DNA of 64,000 bases from Salibacterium qingdaonense (GTDB lineage: Bacteria; Bacillota; Bacilli; Bacillales; Marinococcaceae). The position numbers and the translations under genes are program-made. This document shows, in pieces, positions 1 to 8,810 of this stretch. The stretch's first letter is position 1; each line of letters starts with the position of its first letter. The DNA lies in assembly GCF_900114715.1 (NCBI RefSeq), contig NZ_FOTY01000013.1:20744-84743 (forward strand). Direction: 5' to 3'. Below the pieces are notes generated by a model. It saw only the letters and a list, made by a program, of their open reading frames with translations, was not told where the DNA came from and did not search any database.

Positions 1-1
1 T

Positions 2-487
2 CTACAGGGTATCGTGGCGGCAAACATGGAAGAAAGAAAGACGGAAGCAGAAAAAATAGAAGCAGGTATTCAGGACGAGCTCGCTTCTTTCAAAGAGTGG
101 GTGCACACGCTTGGTGTGGTACCTGTCATTTCCGCGCTTAGAACAAAAGCGTTGTCTATCCAGTCTGAAACGATGGACAGCCTGGAGCGCAAACTTCCGG
201 ATTTATCGGAGCGTGACAAAAAGGTTCTGCGTAAGCATACGAAGAGCATAGTCAATCAGATGCTCCGTGATCCCATTACAAGAGCGAAAGAAATGGCCGG
301 AGAACCTGATGCAGATGAGTCGCTTGCGTTATTTACCGAGATATTCGGGCTGGATGAGGAAGTGGAAGCGGCCAGAGAGGCCGAAGAGAAGCAGTTAAAA
401 GTGGAAGAAGCGGAACAGGAATGGGGCCGTAAAAAACGTCAGACCTCCCCTTATGCTTATGCTAAGGACATCAGCTTCCACTCCTAG
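2..487 (+). CDS. hemA: Glutamyl-tRNA reductase, C-terminal part (truncated by window edge)
   Basis: Only the last about 160 residues are present; the frame is open to the left edge, so the start lies outside. HemA reduces glutamyl-tRNA(Glu) to glutamate-1-semialdehyde, the first committed step of C5 tetrapyrrole synthesis. The visible part is the helical dimerisation region, recognisable from the [12 protein letters not shown] segment followed by the long charged helix ending in an acidic and basic tail. The catalytic Cys and NADPH domains are off-window. Assignment is strengthened by the following hemX, hemC, hemD, hemB and hemL in the classical Bacillus order. The stop codon is 17 nt before the hemX start, so the genes are probably co-transcribed. 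Confidence 0.93.
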   Translation, partial: LQGIVAANMEERKTEAEKIEAGIQDELASFKEWVHTLGVVPVISALRTKALSIQSETMDSLERKLPDLSERDKKVLRKHTKSIVNQMLRDPITRAKEMAGEPDADESLALFTEIFGLDEEVEAAREAEEKQLKVEEAEQEWGRKKRQTSPYAYAKDISFHS

Positions 488-504
488 GAGAGGAGTTGTC
501 ACGA

Positions 505-1335
505 ATGGTTGCTTCTGCGGGTATTATTTATGCTTTAACGATTGTGCTGTACAGTCTGAGTGTGCTCGGATATTTTATTGATTTTCTGCAGAACAACCGG
601 AAGGTGAACCGGATCGCCTTCTGGTTGCTTTCTATCGTTTGGATGCTTCAGACACTGTTTTTTGTTATTCGAGCGCTTCAGTATGACAGACTGCCCATCA
701 TTACACCGTTTGAAGGGCTGTTTTTTTATGCCTGGCTTCTCGTGAGTCTGTCTCTGATTATTAATTGGTTTTTCCGAGTCGACTTTCTGGTATTTTTCAC
801 TAATGTCGTAGGTTTTGTCATGATGGCTTTCAGCCTGTTTACGCCGGGCGGCGATGTGCCGTCGGATTTAAATGAGCTCCTCATTTCCGAGCTCTTGATT
901 GTTCATGTGACTTTAATTATGGTAGGTTACGCCGCCTTTACGATAGCCTTTGTTTTTGCGGCACTGTATGTTTTCCAGCATCATCTGCTGAAGCAAAAAC
1001 GCTGGGGAAAGCGGCTGCTGCGCCTCGATAATCTTCCGAAAATGGAACGTTTTATTTTCTGGATGACAACGTTCGGGGTTCCTTTTATGCTGCTGGGCTT
1101 TATTCTTGGGTTCGTATGGGCTTCGATTCAGCTCTCTCAGCTGCCTTGGCTTGATGCCAAAGTGATAGGGTCGGCTGTCGTGCTGGCTGTGTACAGCGCT
1201 TATCTCTATCTATGGGCCGTCAGGCATCGTAGAGGTTATAACATGGCGCTGTTTAATATAGCGGGTTTTATGTTTGTGTTGATTAACTATTTTCTATCAA
1301 GCGAACTTACTGATTTTCATTTCTGGTATTTTTAA
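505..1335 (+). CDS. hemX: HemX, CcsA-type integral membrane protein of the heme operon
   Basis: A very hydrophobic protein of about 276 residues with roughly eight transmembrane segments, of the cytochrome c assembly protein (CcsA/HemX) family. In B. subtilis HemX lowers the cellular amount of HemA; that role is transferred by homology and position only. I chose ATG 505 because the sequence GGAGAGGAG (488-496) lies 8 nt upstream; an in-frame TTG at 496 overlaps that ribosome binding site. It lies between hemA and hemC as in Bacillus. Membrane helices are evident around residues 5-25, 35-55, 65-85, 90-110 and further along; histidines typical of heme-handling relatives are present between helices. 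Confidence 0.88.
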   Translation: MVASAGIIYALTIVLYSLSVLGYFIDFLQNNRKVNRIAFWLLSIVWMLQTLFFVIRALQYDRLPIITPFEGLFFYAWLLVSLSLIINWFFRVDFLVFFTNVVGFVMMAFSLFTPGGDVPSDLNELLISELLIVHVTLIMVGYAAFTIAFVFAALYVFQHHLLKQKRWGKRLLRLDNLPKMERFIFWMTTFGVPFMLLGFILGFVWASIQLSQLPWLDAKVIGSAVVLAVYSAYLYLWAVRHRRGYNMALFNIAGFMFVLINYFLSSELTDFHFWYF

Positions 1336-1428
1336 AATACAGGGGACAATGTTTAGATGTATTCCTTCTGGTGCAGGATGGAAAAGATATTCGTCCCGGC
1401 AGCTGGTTTTAATGGATGGAGGTATATG

Positions 1429-2364
1429 ATGCGTACGATTGTACTTGGAACGAGAAAAAGCAATCTGGCCATGAAACAGACCGAATGGGTCATTGATGAA
1501 TTGAATCAACGCGGTCTTCCCTATCATTTTGATACAAAGAAGATCGTAACAAAAGGGGATAAAATACTTGATGTAACACTTTCTAAAGTGGGAGGTAAAG
1601 GGCTTTTCATCAAGGAAATTGAAGAAGCTCTCACCAATAAAGAGATTGATATAGCCGTCCACAGCATGAAAGATCTTCCCGGTGAAGTGGAAGAAGGTTT
1701 TACCCTGGGAGCTATTACAAACAGAGTCGATCCGCGGGATGTGTTGATTTCAGCAGACAATGTGCTTCTGGATGATCTGCCTGCCGGAGCTGTAGTTGGA
1801 ACGAGCAGCCTCCGTCGTTCTTCACAGATACTGGCAAGACGGCCGGATATAGAAGTGCAGTGGATCCGCGGCAATATAGAGACCCGCCTCCGCAAACTGA
1901 GGGAAGAAGATTTTGATGCCATCGTTTTGGCTGCGGCCGGCCTTACCCGTATGGGATGGGATGAAAAAATTGTAACAGAATATCTGGATCCTGATATTTG
2001 TCTTCCCGCGGTGGGACAAGGTGCCCTTGGGTTGGAATGCAGGGAAGATGACAAAGAAGTTCTTGATGTGCTGGCGGAACTGAATGATGAGATTATCTCA
2101 AGACGTGTAACGGCCGAACGTGCATTTTTGCAGACCGTCGAGGGCGGATGCCAGGTACCAATAGGCGGCTACGCCATGCTTGAATCGAATGGAGATATCA
2201 GTCTCACGGCCATGATTGGGTCTCCGGACGGGGAAACAATACTTAAAACTTCCCGGAGAGGGTCTGAACCGGAAACGGTTGGGAAACTGGCTGCGGAGGA
2301 ACTGCTGCAGCAGGGAGGTAAAGAAATTCTCGACAAAGTGAAAAGTGAGCTGGATCAAACATGA
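1429..2364 (+). CDS. hemC: Hydroxymethylbilane synthase (porphobilinogen deaminase)
   Basis: Cytosolic enzyme that polymerises four porphobilinogens into hydroxymethylbilane. The 311-residue length fits the family. Visible signatures are the N-terminal [11 protein letters not shown] segment, the VHSMKDLP motif near residue 78, the arginine-rich GTSSLRR region near 124 and the dipyrromethane-cofactor cysteine in EGGCQVP (Cys241). ATG 1429 is preferred because GGAGG at 1418-1422 is 6 nt upstream; an ATG at 1426 is also possible and a longer reading to 1357 lacks a ribosome site. The stop codon overlaps the hemD start (ATGA), implying translational coupling. Confidence 0.97.
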   Translation: MRTIVLGTRKSNLAMKQTEWVIDELNQRGLPYHFDTKKIVTKGDKILDVTLSKVGGKGLFIKEIEEALTNKEIDIAVHSMKDLPGEVEEGFTLGAITNRVDPRDVLISADNVLLDDLPAGAVVGTSSLRRSSQILARRPDIEVQWIRGNIETRLRKLREEDFDAIVLAAAGLTRMGWDEKIVTEYLDPDICLPAVGQGALGLECREDDKEVLDVLAELNDEIISRRVTAERAFLQTVEGGCQVPIGGYAMLESNGDISLTAMIGSPDGETILKTSRRGSEPETVGKLAAEELLQQGGKEILDKVKSELDQT

Positions 2365-3134
2365 CACAGGCCCTTGCCGGCAGAAGTGTTTTAGTAACGA
2401 GGCCTCCCGGTCAGAGTGATGTGATGAAGCGTTTGATTGAAGCAGAGGGAGGTACCGCTCTTGTTCTGCCGATGATTGAAACAATCCGTACAGAAGACTG
2501 GGATGTTTTGAAAAAACGTGCCGCGCAGAAAACGTGGGACTGGGTTATTTTCACAAGCGCCAACGCCGCCGCTTACTTTTCGGAACTGCTGTCGGAAGCT
2601 GCCATTACCGTTGCGAAAACATGCCGGACGGCAGCTGTAGGGCAGAAAACAGCGGAATCCCTGCGTAGAAGAGGATGGCCTGATCCTGTCCTTCCGGAGG
2701 TTAATGACGGAGACGGCCTGGCCGAAACGCTGCGCAGCCAAGTGAAACCGGGAGATACGGTTCTTTTTCCAAAAAGTGCACGAGCCCGCTCTGTTATTGT
2801 AGATATGCTTCAGGAAGCAGGGGCGGATGTGTATGAGCTCCCGCTTTACACAAGCGTTCCTGCGTTTAAAAACCAGGACAAGCTGGTGTCATGGGTATAC
2901 GAGGGACGGATGGATTATGTAACATTTACAAGTCCTTCGGCCGTTAAAGCCTTTGTTCATTTTCTGAGAAACGTTCCGGAGAAAGACTGGAAACAACTGG
3001 ACACGGTAAGCATTGGATCGATCACGGATAAAGAAGCAGCAAGGCAGGGCTTTGTCTCCCGTAGAACGGCGGATCCATCCACGGTCGAGGGCGTTGTACG
3101 AACATTAACAGTGTTTAAAAGGAGGATGACGTGA
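2361..3134 (+). CDS. hemD: Uroporphyrinogen-III synthase
   Basis: Catalyses closure and D-ring inversion of hydroxymethylbilane to uroporphyrinogen III. The sequence is 257 residues, typical length, with the two-lobe HemD pattern: VLVTRPPGQ at the start, FTSANAA near residue 65, and the second-lobe [13 protein letters not shown] near residue 195, which is the most conserved HemD motif. Members of this family are weakly conserved, so the call rests on these motifs plus position. It overlaps hemC by four bases and hemB by one base, indicating a tightly coupled operon. Confidence 0.94.
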   Translation: MTQALAGRSVLVTRPPGQSDVMKRLIEAEGGTALVLPMIETIRTEDWDVLKKRAAQKTWDWVIFTSANAAAYFSELLSEAAITVAKTCRTAAVGQKTAESLRRRGWPDPVLPEVNDGDGLAETLRSQVKPGDTVLFPKSARARSVIVDMLQEAGADVYELPLYTSVPAFKNQDKLVSWVYEGRMDYVTFTSPSAVKAFVHFLRNVPEKDWKQLDTVSIGSITDKEAARQGFVSRRTADPSTVEGVVRTLTVFKRRMT

Positions 3135-4114
3135 TGAATGAGCTGACATTTCACCGGCACCGCCGGCTGCGGCGCACCCCGGGCATACGGAAAATGGTAC
3201 GGGAAACGGTACTGCAGAAAGAAGATCTCATTTTTCCTATTTTTGTACTCGAAGGCCGCGATATAAAGAACGAAGTACCTTCGATGCCGGGGGTGTACCA
3301 GGTGTCTCTGGACCATCTCGGAGAGGAGATGGACCGGTTGGAGTCTTCCGGTGTTCCTGCCGTCATTGTGTTTGGCATTCCGGAGCACAAAGATGAGAAC
3401 GGCACCCAGGCGTATGCCGAGGGAGGCATCGTGCAAAAAGCAATCCGGCAGATCAAACAAAATCATCCGGAGCTTACGGTTATTGCCGATACCTGTCTCT
3501 GCCAGTACACGGACCACGGACACTGTGGTATTATTGAACAGGGTACGATCGTAAACGATACGTCACTGGATCTGCTCACCAGGACCGCTGTAAGCCAGGC
3601 GGACGCAGGTGCTGACATTATTGCCCCGTCCAACATGATGGACGGCTTCACAGCAGCTATACGCCGCGGCCTGGATGAAGCGGGTCACACAAACATTCCG
3701 GTCATGTCCTATTCTGTCAAATTCGCTTCTGCATTTTACGGTCCATTCCGGGATGCAGCGCACAGTTCTCCTTCTTTTGGCGACCGGAAAACGTATCAGA
3801 TGGATCCGCCGAACCGGCTGGAAGCTCTGCGGGAAGCAGCATCAGATGTAGAGGAAGGGGCGGATTTTCTCATTGTGAAACCGGCGCTTTCCTACCTTGA
3901 CGTTGTGCATGAAGTGAAAAAGGAAACAGCTAAACCGGTTGTGGCATATAACGTATCCGGCGAATATGCCATGATAAAAGCTGCTGCTGCCAATGGCTGG
4001 ATTGATGAAAAAGAAGTTGTCATGGAAAAACTGATGAGCATGAAAAGAGCCGGTGCTGATCTCATTGTCACCTACTTTGCGATAGACGCCGCGGCCTGGA
4101 TAGATCAGGAATAA
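3134..4114 (+). CDS. hemB: Delta-aminolevulinic acid dehydratase (porphobilinogen synthase)
   Basis: Condenses two 5-aminolevulinates to porphobilinogen. The zinc-site cysteines are present in [14 protein letters not shown] (Cys121, Cys123, Cys131), so this is a zinc-type enzyme. The two Schiff-base lysines are visible in [16 protein letters not shown] (Lys196) and [12 protein letters not shown] (Lys249). Length (326 residues) is normal. ATG 3134 overlaps the hemD stop and lies 8 nt after GGAGG (3121-3125); a GTG at 3131 is the alternative start. A terminator hairpin follows at 4129-4159, before hemL. Confidence 0.97.
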   Translation: MNELTFHRHRRLRRTPGIRKMVRETVLQKEDLIFPIFVLEGRDIKNEVPSMPGVYQVSLDHLGEEMDRLESSGVPAVIVFGIPEHKDENGTQAYAEGGIVQKAIRQIKQNHPELTVIADTCLCQYTDHGHCGIIEQGTIVNDTSLDLLTRTAVSQADAGADIIAPSNMMDGFTAAIRRGLDEAGHTNIPVMSYSVKFASAFYGPFRDAAHSSPSFGDRKTYQMDPPNRLEALREAASDVEEGADFLIVKPALSYLDVVHEVKKETAKPVVAYNVSGEYAMIKAAAANGWIDEKEVVMEKLMSMKRAGADLIVTYFAIDAAAWIDQE

Positions 4115-4128
4115 TATCAAAAATCACA

Positions 4129-4159
4129 GGGAGCTGTCTTTCATCGCAGCTCCTTTTTT
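4129..4159 (+). terminator. Intrinsic terminator between hemB and hemL
   Basis: Inverted repeat GGAGCTG (4130-4136) and CAGCTCC (4147-4153) followed by six T residues. It should end most hemAXCDB transcripts, leaving hemL with partial read-through or an unrecognised promoter of its own. Confidence 0.85.
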
Positions 4160-4251
4160 ATAACGAACAAAGAAGAAGACAGGACAGGCCTTTGGTTTAT
4201 TTGATAAGCTGGAAGGGGAAGATGAAAAGACATAGTAAAGGAGTGTTTGAA

Positions 4252-5541
4252 GTGAAAACGTTTGATAAGTCCCAGGCGGCGTTTGATGAAGCAGAACCGC
4301 TTATGCCGGGCGGGGTAAGCAGCCCGGTTCGTACGTATAACTCCGTCGGTCATCCGCCTGTTTATATTGAAGAAGGAAAAGGCTCCAAAGTATGGGACCT
4401 TGATGGTAATGAATTTATTGATTATGTTCTATCCTGGGGGCCGTTGATCCGCGGCCATGCTGATGATCATGTGGTCGAACAGTTGAAAAAAGCTACCGAA
4501 AAAGGCACCAGCTTCGGCACCTCTCATCAAATGGAAACAAAACTGGCTGAACTCATTATTGACCGGGTCCCTTCGATTGATGTCGTGCGGATGGTAAACT
4601 CCGGCACGGAAGCGACCATGAGTGCGCTCCGCCTTGCCCGCGGTTTTACAGGACGTGATAAAATCGTCAAAATGGAAGGTTGTTACCACGGTCACGGGGA
4701 TTCCCTTCTTATTAAGGCAGGATCCGGTGTGGCAACGCTCGGCCTTCCGGACAGCCCAGGCGTACCATCTGGTACTGCTTCCAACACGCTGACAGTACCT
4801 TATAACGATCTGGAAAGTTTAAAACTCGCGTTTGAGAAATACGGAGAAGAGATTGCCGCCGTAATTATGGAGCCGGTCACTGGAAACATGGGTGTTGTCC
4901 TCCCTGAAGAAGGATTTCTGCAGGGTGTCCGCGATATTACGAATGAAAACGGAAGCCTCCTTATTTTTGATGAAGTGATGACCGGCTTTCGTGTCGGTTA
5001 TAACAGTGCGCAGGGTGAGTTCGGCGTCACACCGGATTTGACCTGTCTCGGAAAAACAATCGGCGGTGGACTTCCGGTCGGTGCTTACGGTGGACGTCAA
5101 GATATTATGGCAAAAATCGCCCCGGACGGTTCGATTTATCAGGCCGGCACGTTGTCGGGCAATCCTCTTGCCATGACAGCGGGCTATGAGACACTCAGCC
5201 AGCTTACTCCGGCAGACTATGAGCGGTTCCGCAAGCTCGGAGACCAGCTCGCTGATGGACTGGAAGCAGCCGCCTCCAAGCACGGGATACCGCATCATGT
5301 AAACCGCGCCGGTGCCATGACGACGCTTTTCTTCACAGAAGAAAAAGTAACAGACTTTGCTTCCGCAAAAACATCAGATCTTCATATGTTCGCCGCTTAT
5401 TTCCGGGAAATGATGCAGCAGGGCATATCTCTGCCGCCTTCGCAGTTTGAAGGAATCTTTTTATCCACGTCTCACAGCGAAGAAGACATTGAGAAAACGA
5501 TTGATGCCGCAGAAAAGACGTTTTCTAAAATAAAGGCATAA
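4252..5541 (+). CDS. hemL: Glutamate-1-semialdehyde 2,1-aminomutase
   Basis: PLP enzyme that converts glutamate-1-semialdehyde, the HemA product, to 5-aminolevulinate, the HemB substrate. It has 429 residues with the [10 protein letters not shown] start, [15 protein letters not shown] near 116, the YHGHGDS loop near 145, FDEVMTGFR near 239 and the PLP lysine in [11 protein letters not shown] (Lys268). GTG 4252 is chosen: AAAGGAG (4237-4243) is 8 nt upstream and the protein then begins MKTFDKSQ like its relatives; longer in-frame starts lack a ribosome site. A strong terminator follows directly. Confidence 0.97.
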   Translation: MKTFDKSQAAFDEAEPLMPGGVSSPVRTYNSVGHPPVYIEEGKGSKVWDLDGNEFIDYVLSWGPLIRGHADDHVVEQLKKATEKGTSFGTSHQMETKLAELIIDRVPSIDVVRMVNSGTEATMSALRLARGFTGRDKIVKMEGCYHGHGDSLLIKAGSGVATLGLPDSPGVPSGTASNTLTVPYNDLESLKLAFEKYGEEIAAVIMEPVTGNMGVVLPEEGFLQGVRDITNENGSLLIFDEVMTGFRVGYNSAQGEFGVTPDLTCLGKTIGGGLPVGAYGGRQDIMAKIAPDGSIYQAGTLSGNPLAMTAGYETLSQLTPADYERFRKLGDQLADGLEAAASKHGIPHHVNRAGAMTTLFFTEEKVTDFASAKTSDLHMFAAYFREMMQQGISLPPSQFEGIFLSTSHSEEDIEKTIDAAEKTFSKIKA

Positions 5542-5587
5542 AAAAAGAGCAGTACCGGGGATTACATCTCCGGGCTGCTCTTTTTTT
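5541..5587. terminator. Bidirectional terminator between hemL and the MFS gene
   Basis: Long inverted repeat (AGAGCAG...CCGG / CCGG...GCTGCTCT) flanked by an A-run on the left and a T-run on the right, so it can stop transcription from both converging genes. The 3' end of the MFS gene (stop at 5562-5564) lies within it. Confidence 0.9.
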
Positions 5588-6872
5588 GTGGAGGCGGGGA
5601 AGCAAAGGCGAGTACTGCGGCTGTGACAGGAAGAATGGTCATCATCCAGAGAATCTCGTTGTACTGTCCGAAATAGTCAAAAGCCATGCCGAAAGGAAGC
5701 GGGCCCAGTGCTGATCCTATGACAACAGCGGTTGTTGCAAAGCTCTTTAGTTTGCCGATATGATTAAGACCGAAATATTCCGGCCATATCATGTTATTGC
5801 AGATTTTTGTCATACCGTCAAAAACGCCCCATAACACAATGAAAATGATAACGCTCCAAACGGTTTGAGCATATACAAGAAGGACCAGTGTTAAAGAGCT
5901 CAAAAGAAAACTGAACGAGTAAACCATATGCAGTTTTATCCGTTCAACGACAAAACCTGCCGCAAGGGTGAACAAAAACGCTGTGATCGGCATTAAACTG
6001 AGTAGAAACGCAATGATCGGCCGCTCAATACCCTTTTCTCCTAAAATGGAAAACAAGTGAATCGTAATACCTGTATTCACCAAAGAGGGAACGACTGCAC
6101 AAAACAGCGCAAACCAAAACGATTTCGTACGGATGGCGGCGTCAACCGACCAGGAGGATTCGTCCCGCTCTTTCGCTGATGCAGCTGCTGCTTCCTCCAT
6201 ATTACCGTTTTGGCCGTCATTATCAGGAAGCAGACCGACATCTTCCGGACGGTTCCGGATGAAAATAAACGCCGCAGGAACAAAAACGATAAGAAGTATG
6301 GTTCCCCAGAACATCCATGCGAATCTCCAACCTCCCAACTCGATGAGAAAGAAATGAACAGGCGGCATGGTGGCACCGCTGGCGAGAACACCGAGGGTCA
6401 TAAAACTGAATGCACGTCCCCTCTGCCTTGAAAACCACTGGGGGACCAAAGTGTTTGGCACTAATGTCATCGACCCCTGCCCGAAAAGACGAAGCATAAA
6501 AAAGCCGATAAACATCATCACCGGTCCTATGACTGCACTGTTCCAAAAGCATGCTGCCCCAAGAAGTGTTCCGACAAGAACAGTTGTATATCGCTGCCCT
6601 TTTTTATCAATCAGGCGTCCTGTCAAAAACAGCAGAAGTCCGGCGGTAAGAGTAGCCCCTGAATAAAGACTGGAAATCATCGTGCGGTTTCCTTCAAACT
6701 CTTCAATGTAAATATCCATAAATACAGAAATGGAATACGTCTGTCCCGGCCCTGAAAAGAAGGCCCCCAGAGCCGCCATAGCCACAATCAGCCAGCCGTA
6801 AAAAAACGGCGGATGAAGGGGCAGTTTATCTTTCCCGATCCCGCGCGCCGTCTGATTATCAGAAAAATTCAT
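5562..6872 (-). CDS. MFS transporter, OFA/monocarboxylate-like
   Basis: A 436-residue major facilitator superfamily protein with about twelve transmembrane segments. The N-terminal FYGWLIVAMAALGAFFSGPGQTYSISVF pattern (given here in pieces: FYGWLIVA, then GPGQTYSISVF) and the loop motif GRLIDKKGQR near residue 83 are typical of the oxalate/formate-antiporter-like branch. The substrate cannot be read from sequence. It is convergent with hemL and divergent from spoVID, and interrupts the hemL-spoVID adjacency usual in Bacillus. The central loop (about residues 205-235) is rich in acidic and alanine residues. Start chosen at the first ATG, giving the normal family length. Confidence 0.82.
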   Translation of the reverse strand: MNFSDNQTARGIGKDKLPLHPPFFYGWLIVAMAALGAFFSGPGQTYSISVFMDIYIEEFEGNRTMISSLYSGATLTAGLLLFLTGRLIDKKGQRYTTVLVGTLLGAACFWNSAVIGPVMMFIGFFMLRLFGQGSMTLVPNTLVPQWFSRQRGRAFSFMTLGVLASGATMPPVHFFLIELGGWRFAWMFWGTILLIVFVPAAFIFIRNRPEDVGLLPDNDGQNGNMEEAAAASAKERDESSWSVDAAIRTKSFWFALFCAVVPSLVNTGITIHLFSILGEKGIERPIIAFLLSLMPITAFLFTLAAGFVVERIKLHMVYSFSFLLSSLTLVLLVYAQTVWSVIIFIVLWGVFDGMTKICNNMIWPEYFGLNHIGKLKSFATTAVVIGSALGPLPFGMAFDYFGQYNEILWMMTILPVTAAVLAFASPPPQKKSSPEM

Positions 6873-6992
6873 CTTATCCCTAATCCCCTTTTCCTTATGT
6901 CCCTGGTCACAAATGGGCGAGAATCAATCGGTAAATATACGAATACATTCTATCAATCTGCCATATGAAACACAATGCAGCGGAATTGCTGT

Positions 6993-7021
6993 TCATAGTT
7001 TTTGTGGACACGGCATATAGT
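6993..7021 (+). promoter_or_regulatory. Candidate sigma-E-type promoter of spoVID
   Basis: TCATAGTT (6993-7000), 13 nt spacer, CATATAGT (7014-7021) resembles the sigma-E consensus (ATA-type -35, CATACAnT -10). The downstream gene, spoVID, is a mother-cell gene under sigma-E in B. subtilis. The match is imperfect. Confidence 0.4.
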
Positions 7022-7102
7022 GAAAGGGATAACGAATGAAGGTTGAAGCTTTCATGATAGAGACAACCTTGCGCATACCTGATACAAAGGAGGGCTTAAC
7101 GT

Positions 7103-8107
7103 ATGACAGAAGCACACTCTTCGGAGCTGACGTTCAGTCTGGAAGAATCGGTGTGGCTGAATCAAGGCGAAAAGATCAAGGAACTGGTGTCACTGGGGTT
7201 GGATCCGGATATTAGAATTGAAGAAAAATATGATTATGTCGACATTAAAGGCGGGCTGTACTTGAAAGGGGAATATTATCCCGAAACAGAAAATCAGGAG
7301 AACGCGGAAGAGAGAGAGCCTGCTCCTCGTTACATTGAAAGAAATAATCGGAGAGAAGATGGAATCGGCGAACTGAAGCACTTTTTCCCAGTGGATGTGA
7401 CGGTGCCGTTGAACCGGATTCATCATCTTGATGATGTGTATGTAACGATTGACAGCTTTGACTATGATCTTCCGGAACCAGGCTGCATTCAATTAACAGC
7501 GGATGTAAGTATTTCGGGGGTACAGGAACGCGTGCATCAGCAAGAGACGGGGGAAGTAGAGGAACCGGCTGCTGTTGAGCCCCTCCCGGTGTGGGAAATG
7601 GAAGATGTAATCCGGCCGGAGAGTGAAGAAGAGAGAGAACAGGACAGTTATGAAGAAGACAGCAAAGAGACAGAGTTGTTGGCAGATACGCAGCAAAGGG
7701 AAGAAGAGATGGATACAGAGGAAGATACATCTGACATCGTCACGTCTTTTCATACACGTGAAACAGAAGAAGACCCTCTCACGGCACATTCAAAAAGAGA
7801 CGATGACCTGCCGGAGGAGCTGGAAGCTGAAGACGACAGCGGTACGGATGAAACGGGGGAACCAGGGGACCGGGATGATAATGCCTTGTATTTAACGAAA
7901 ATGATGACGAGTGGAGAAGAAGATTTCTCCCGGCTTAAGATGTGCATTATCCAGGAAAATGAATCAATCGAACAAATTGCCCAGCGGTACCAGACAACGG
8001 CGGGACACCTGCTTCGATTTAACCGGCTGAATCATGAACATGTAGAGGAAGGGCAGATACTATATATCCCCGCCCCCGTTTCCACGTCCGGACCGGACAG
8101 CAGCTGA
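7103..8107 (+). CDS. spoVID: Stage VI sporulation protein D (spore-coat encasement factor)
   Basis: SpoVID directs encasement of the forespore by coat proteins through contacts with SafA and SpoIVA. The 334-residue protein has a conserved N-terminal region beginning SSELTFSLEESVWL (residues 5-115), a long, very acidic low-complexity middle (about 140-270) and a C-terminal LysM domain (about 285-330: IIQENESIEQIAQRYQ... ending GQILYIPAP). That domain order is diagnostic. It is downstream of hemL as in Bacillus, but ysxE, which normally follows, is missing. RBS AAGGAGG sits about 10 nt before ATG 7103. B. subtilis SpoVID is much longer (about 575 residues); the acidic linker is shorter here. 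Confidence 0.9.
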   Translation: MTEAHSSELTFSLEESVWLNQGEKIKELVSLGLDPDIRIEEKYDYVDIKGGLYLKGEYYPETENQENAEEREPAPRYIERNNRREDGIGELKHFFPVDVTVPLNRIHHLDDVYVTIDSFDYDLPEPGCIQLTADVSISGVQERVHQQETGEVEEPAAVEPLPVWEMEDVIRPESEEEREQDSYEEDSKETELLADTQQREEEMDTEEDTSDIVTSFHTRETEEDPLTAHSKRDDDLPEELEAEDDSGTDETGEPGDRDDNALYLTKMMTSGEEDFSRLKMCIIQENESIEQIAQRYQTTAGHLLRFNRLNHEHVEEGQILYIPAPVSTSGPDSS

Positions 8108-8137
8108 TACCGGCTTCATACACGGTCATCCGTACGT

Positions 8138-8377
8138 TCAGCGGGTGACCGTGCAGCAAAGGTACGCACCGGTCAGCAAAAAGAGAAGCATCACGTCAAA
8201 CGTGGTCGGAAAGATCAATGTACGGATTACTTGAAAAATAATCAGAATTAACAGTATCTGCATGACAGCAAGTTTCCACTTCCACCACCATCTCCGCTTC
8301 GGCCTGTGATGGTGGTGCTTTTTTTTATGTTTTCGGGGAGGGGGACACGGCGGGCCTGGATAAGGGGGATAACCCAT
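8138..8377 (-). CDS. Small His/Lys/Pro-rich membrane protein, unknown function
   Basis: A 79-residue product not assigned to a family. It starts with a proline-tyrosine-rich stretch (MGYPPYPGPPCPPP), then a strongly basic His/Lys/Trp run (about residues 15-35), then two hydrophobic segments (about 37-53 and 58-76). It looks like a small membrane protein with a cationic, possibly metal- or surface-binding N-terminus. Evidence that it is translated: AAAGGAGGA on the minus strand sits 5-7 nt before the ATG. It is antisense to the tail of the spoVID transcript, and the + strand terminator at 8284-8326 is encoded by its His/Trp codons. Occupies the place of ysxE between spoVID and valS. Confidence 0.62.
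   Translation of the reverse strand: MGYPPYPGPPCPPPRKHKKKHHHHRPKRRWWWKWKLAVMQILLILIIFQVIRTLIFPTTFDVMLLFLLTGAYLCCTVTR
8284..8326 (+). terminator. Intrinsic terminator of spoVID transcript
   Basis: Nine-bp perfect stem ACCACCATC (8284-8292) / GATGGTGGT (8308-8316) followed by GC and eight T residues. It lies inside the antisense small gene at 8138-8377. Confidence 0.88.
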
Positions 8378-8487
8378 GACAATCCTCCTTTCTGCAGGAT
8401 GGATACTTTTCTCTCCTCTTATGCATATGCAGGTCCTCTATAAATGTTGCCGTTTGAAGAAGGTTCCTCTTCATGAAGGAATGCGCC

Positions 8488-8516
8488 TTGACGAGAGTGT
8501 CTTTTCCCCGTAAAAT
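8488..8516 (+). promoter_or_regulatory. Sigma-A promoter of the valS leader
   Basis: TTGACG (8488-8493), 17 nt, TAAAAT (8511-8516). The predicted start near 8523 leaves room for a full T-box leader before valS. Confidence 0.65.
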
Positions 8517-8522
8517 ATGACT

Positions 8523-8785
8523 ATACTTACTATAGAAACTGCGAACAACAGGGAGGAGTACGGATTATTCCACCTGAAACAGAGAGAAAAACCCGAGGCT
8601 GAAAGGTTTTTTGAGGAAGGATATCCGGAAGGTCGCCCTGGAGCTGCTTTTCTGAAACGGCAGTAGGAAAAGCCGGAGCCCCCGTTATCCAGATGAAGCG
8701 CACAGCCGAAACAGCTGTGAATAAAGGTGGTACCGCGAAACTCTTCGTCCTTTGAACAGGGTGAAGGGATTTTTTTATGCCGGAA
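8523..8785 (+). ncRNA. T-box leader upstream of valS
   Basis: The conserved T-box sequence GGTGGTACCGCG is at 8726-8737, followed by a terminator hairpin (about 8740-8770) and a run of seven T. Upstream are an AGTA element (8556-8559) and an AGAGAG element (8580-8585) expected in stem I. The leader senses uncharged tRNA by pairing with its anticodon and acceptor end and lets valS be transcribed when tRNA(Val) is uncharged. A GTC at 8632-8634 is a candidate valine specifier codon; I have not folded the RNA, so that position is tentative. Confidence 0.92.
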
Positions 8786-8810
8786 ACAAAAATTACAAGG
8801 AGGAAATGTG

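Noticed and set aside
7004..7013. Single array-like word GTGGACACGG before spoVID
   Set aside because: No partner word at 29 bp and no 52-bp repeat; overlaps the spacer of the candidate sigma-E promoter. Probably chance.
8121..8153. Hairpin CACGGTCA...TGACCGTG after spoVID as terminator
   Set aside because: No T-run on either strand; the real terminator is at 8284-8326.
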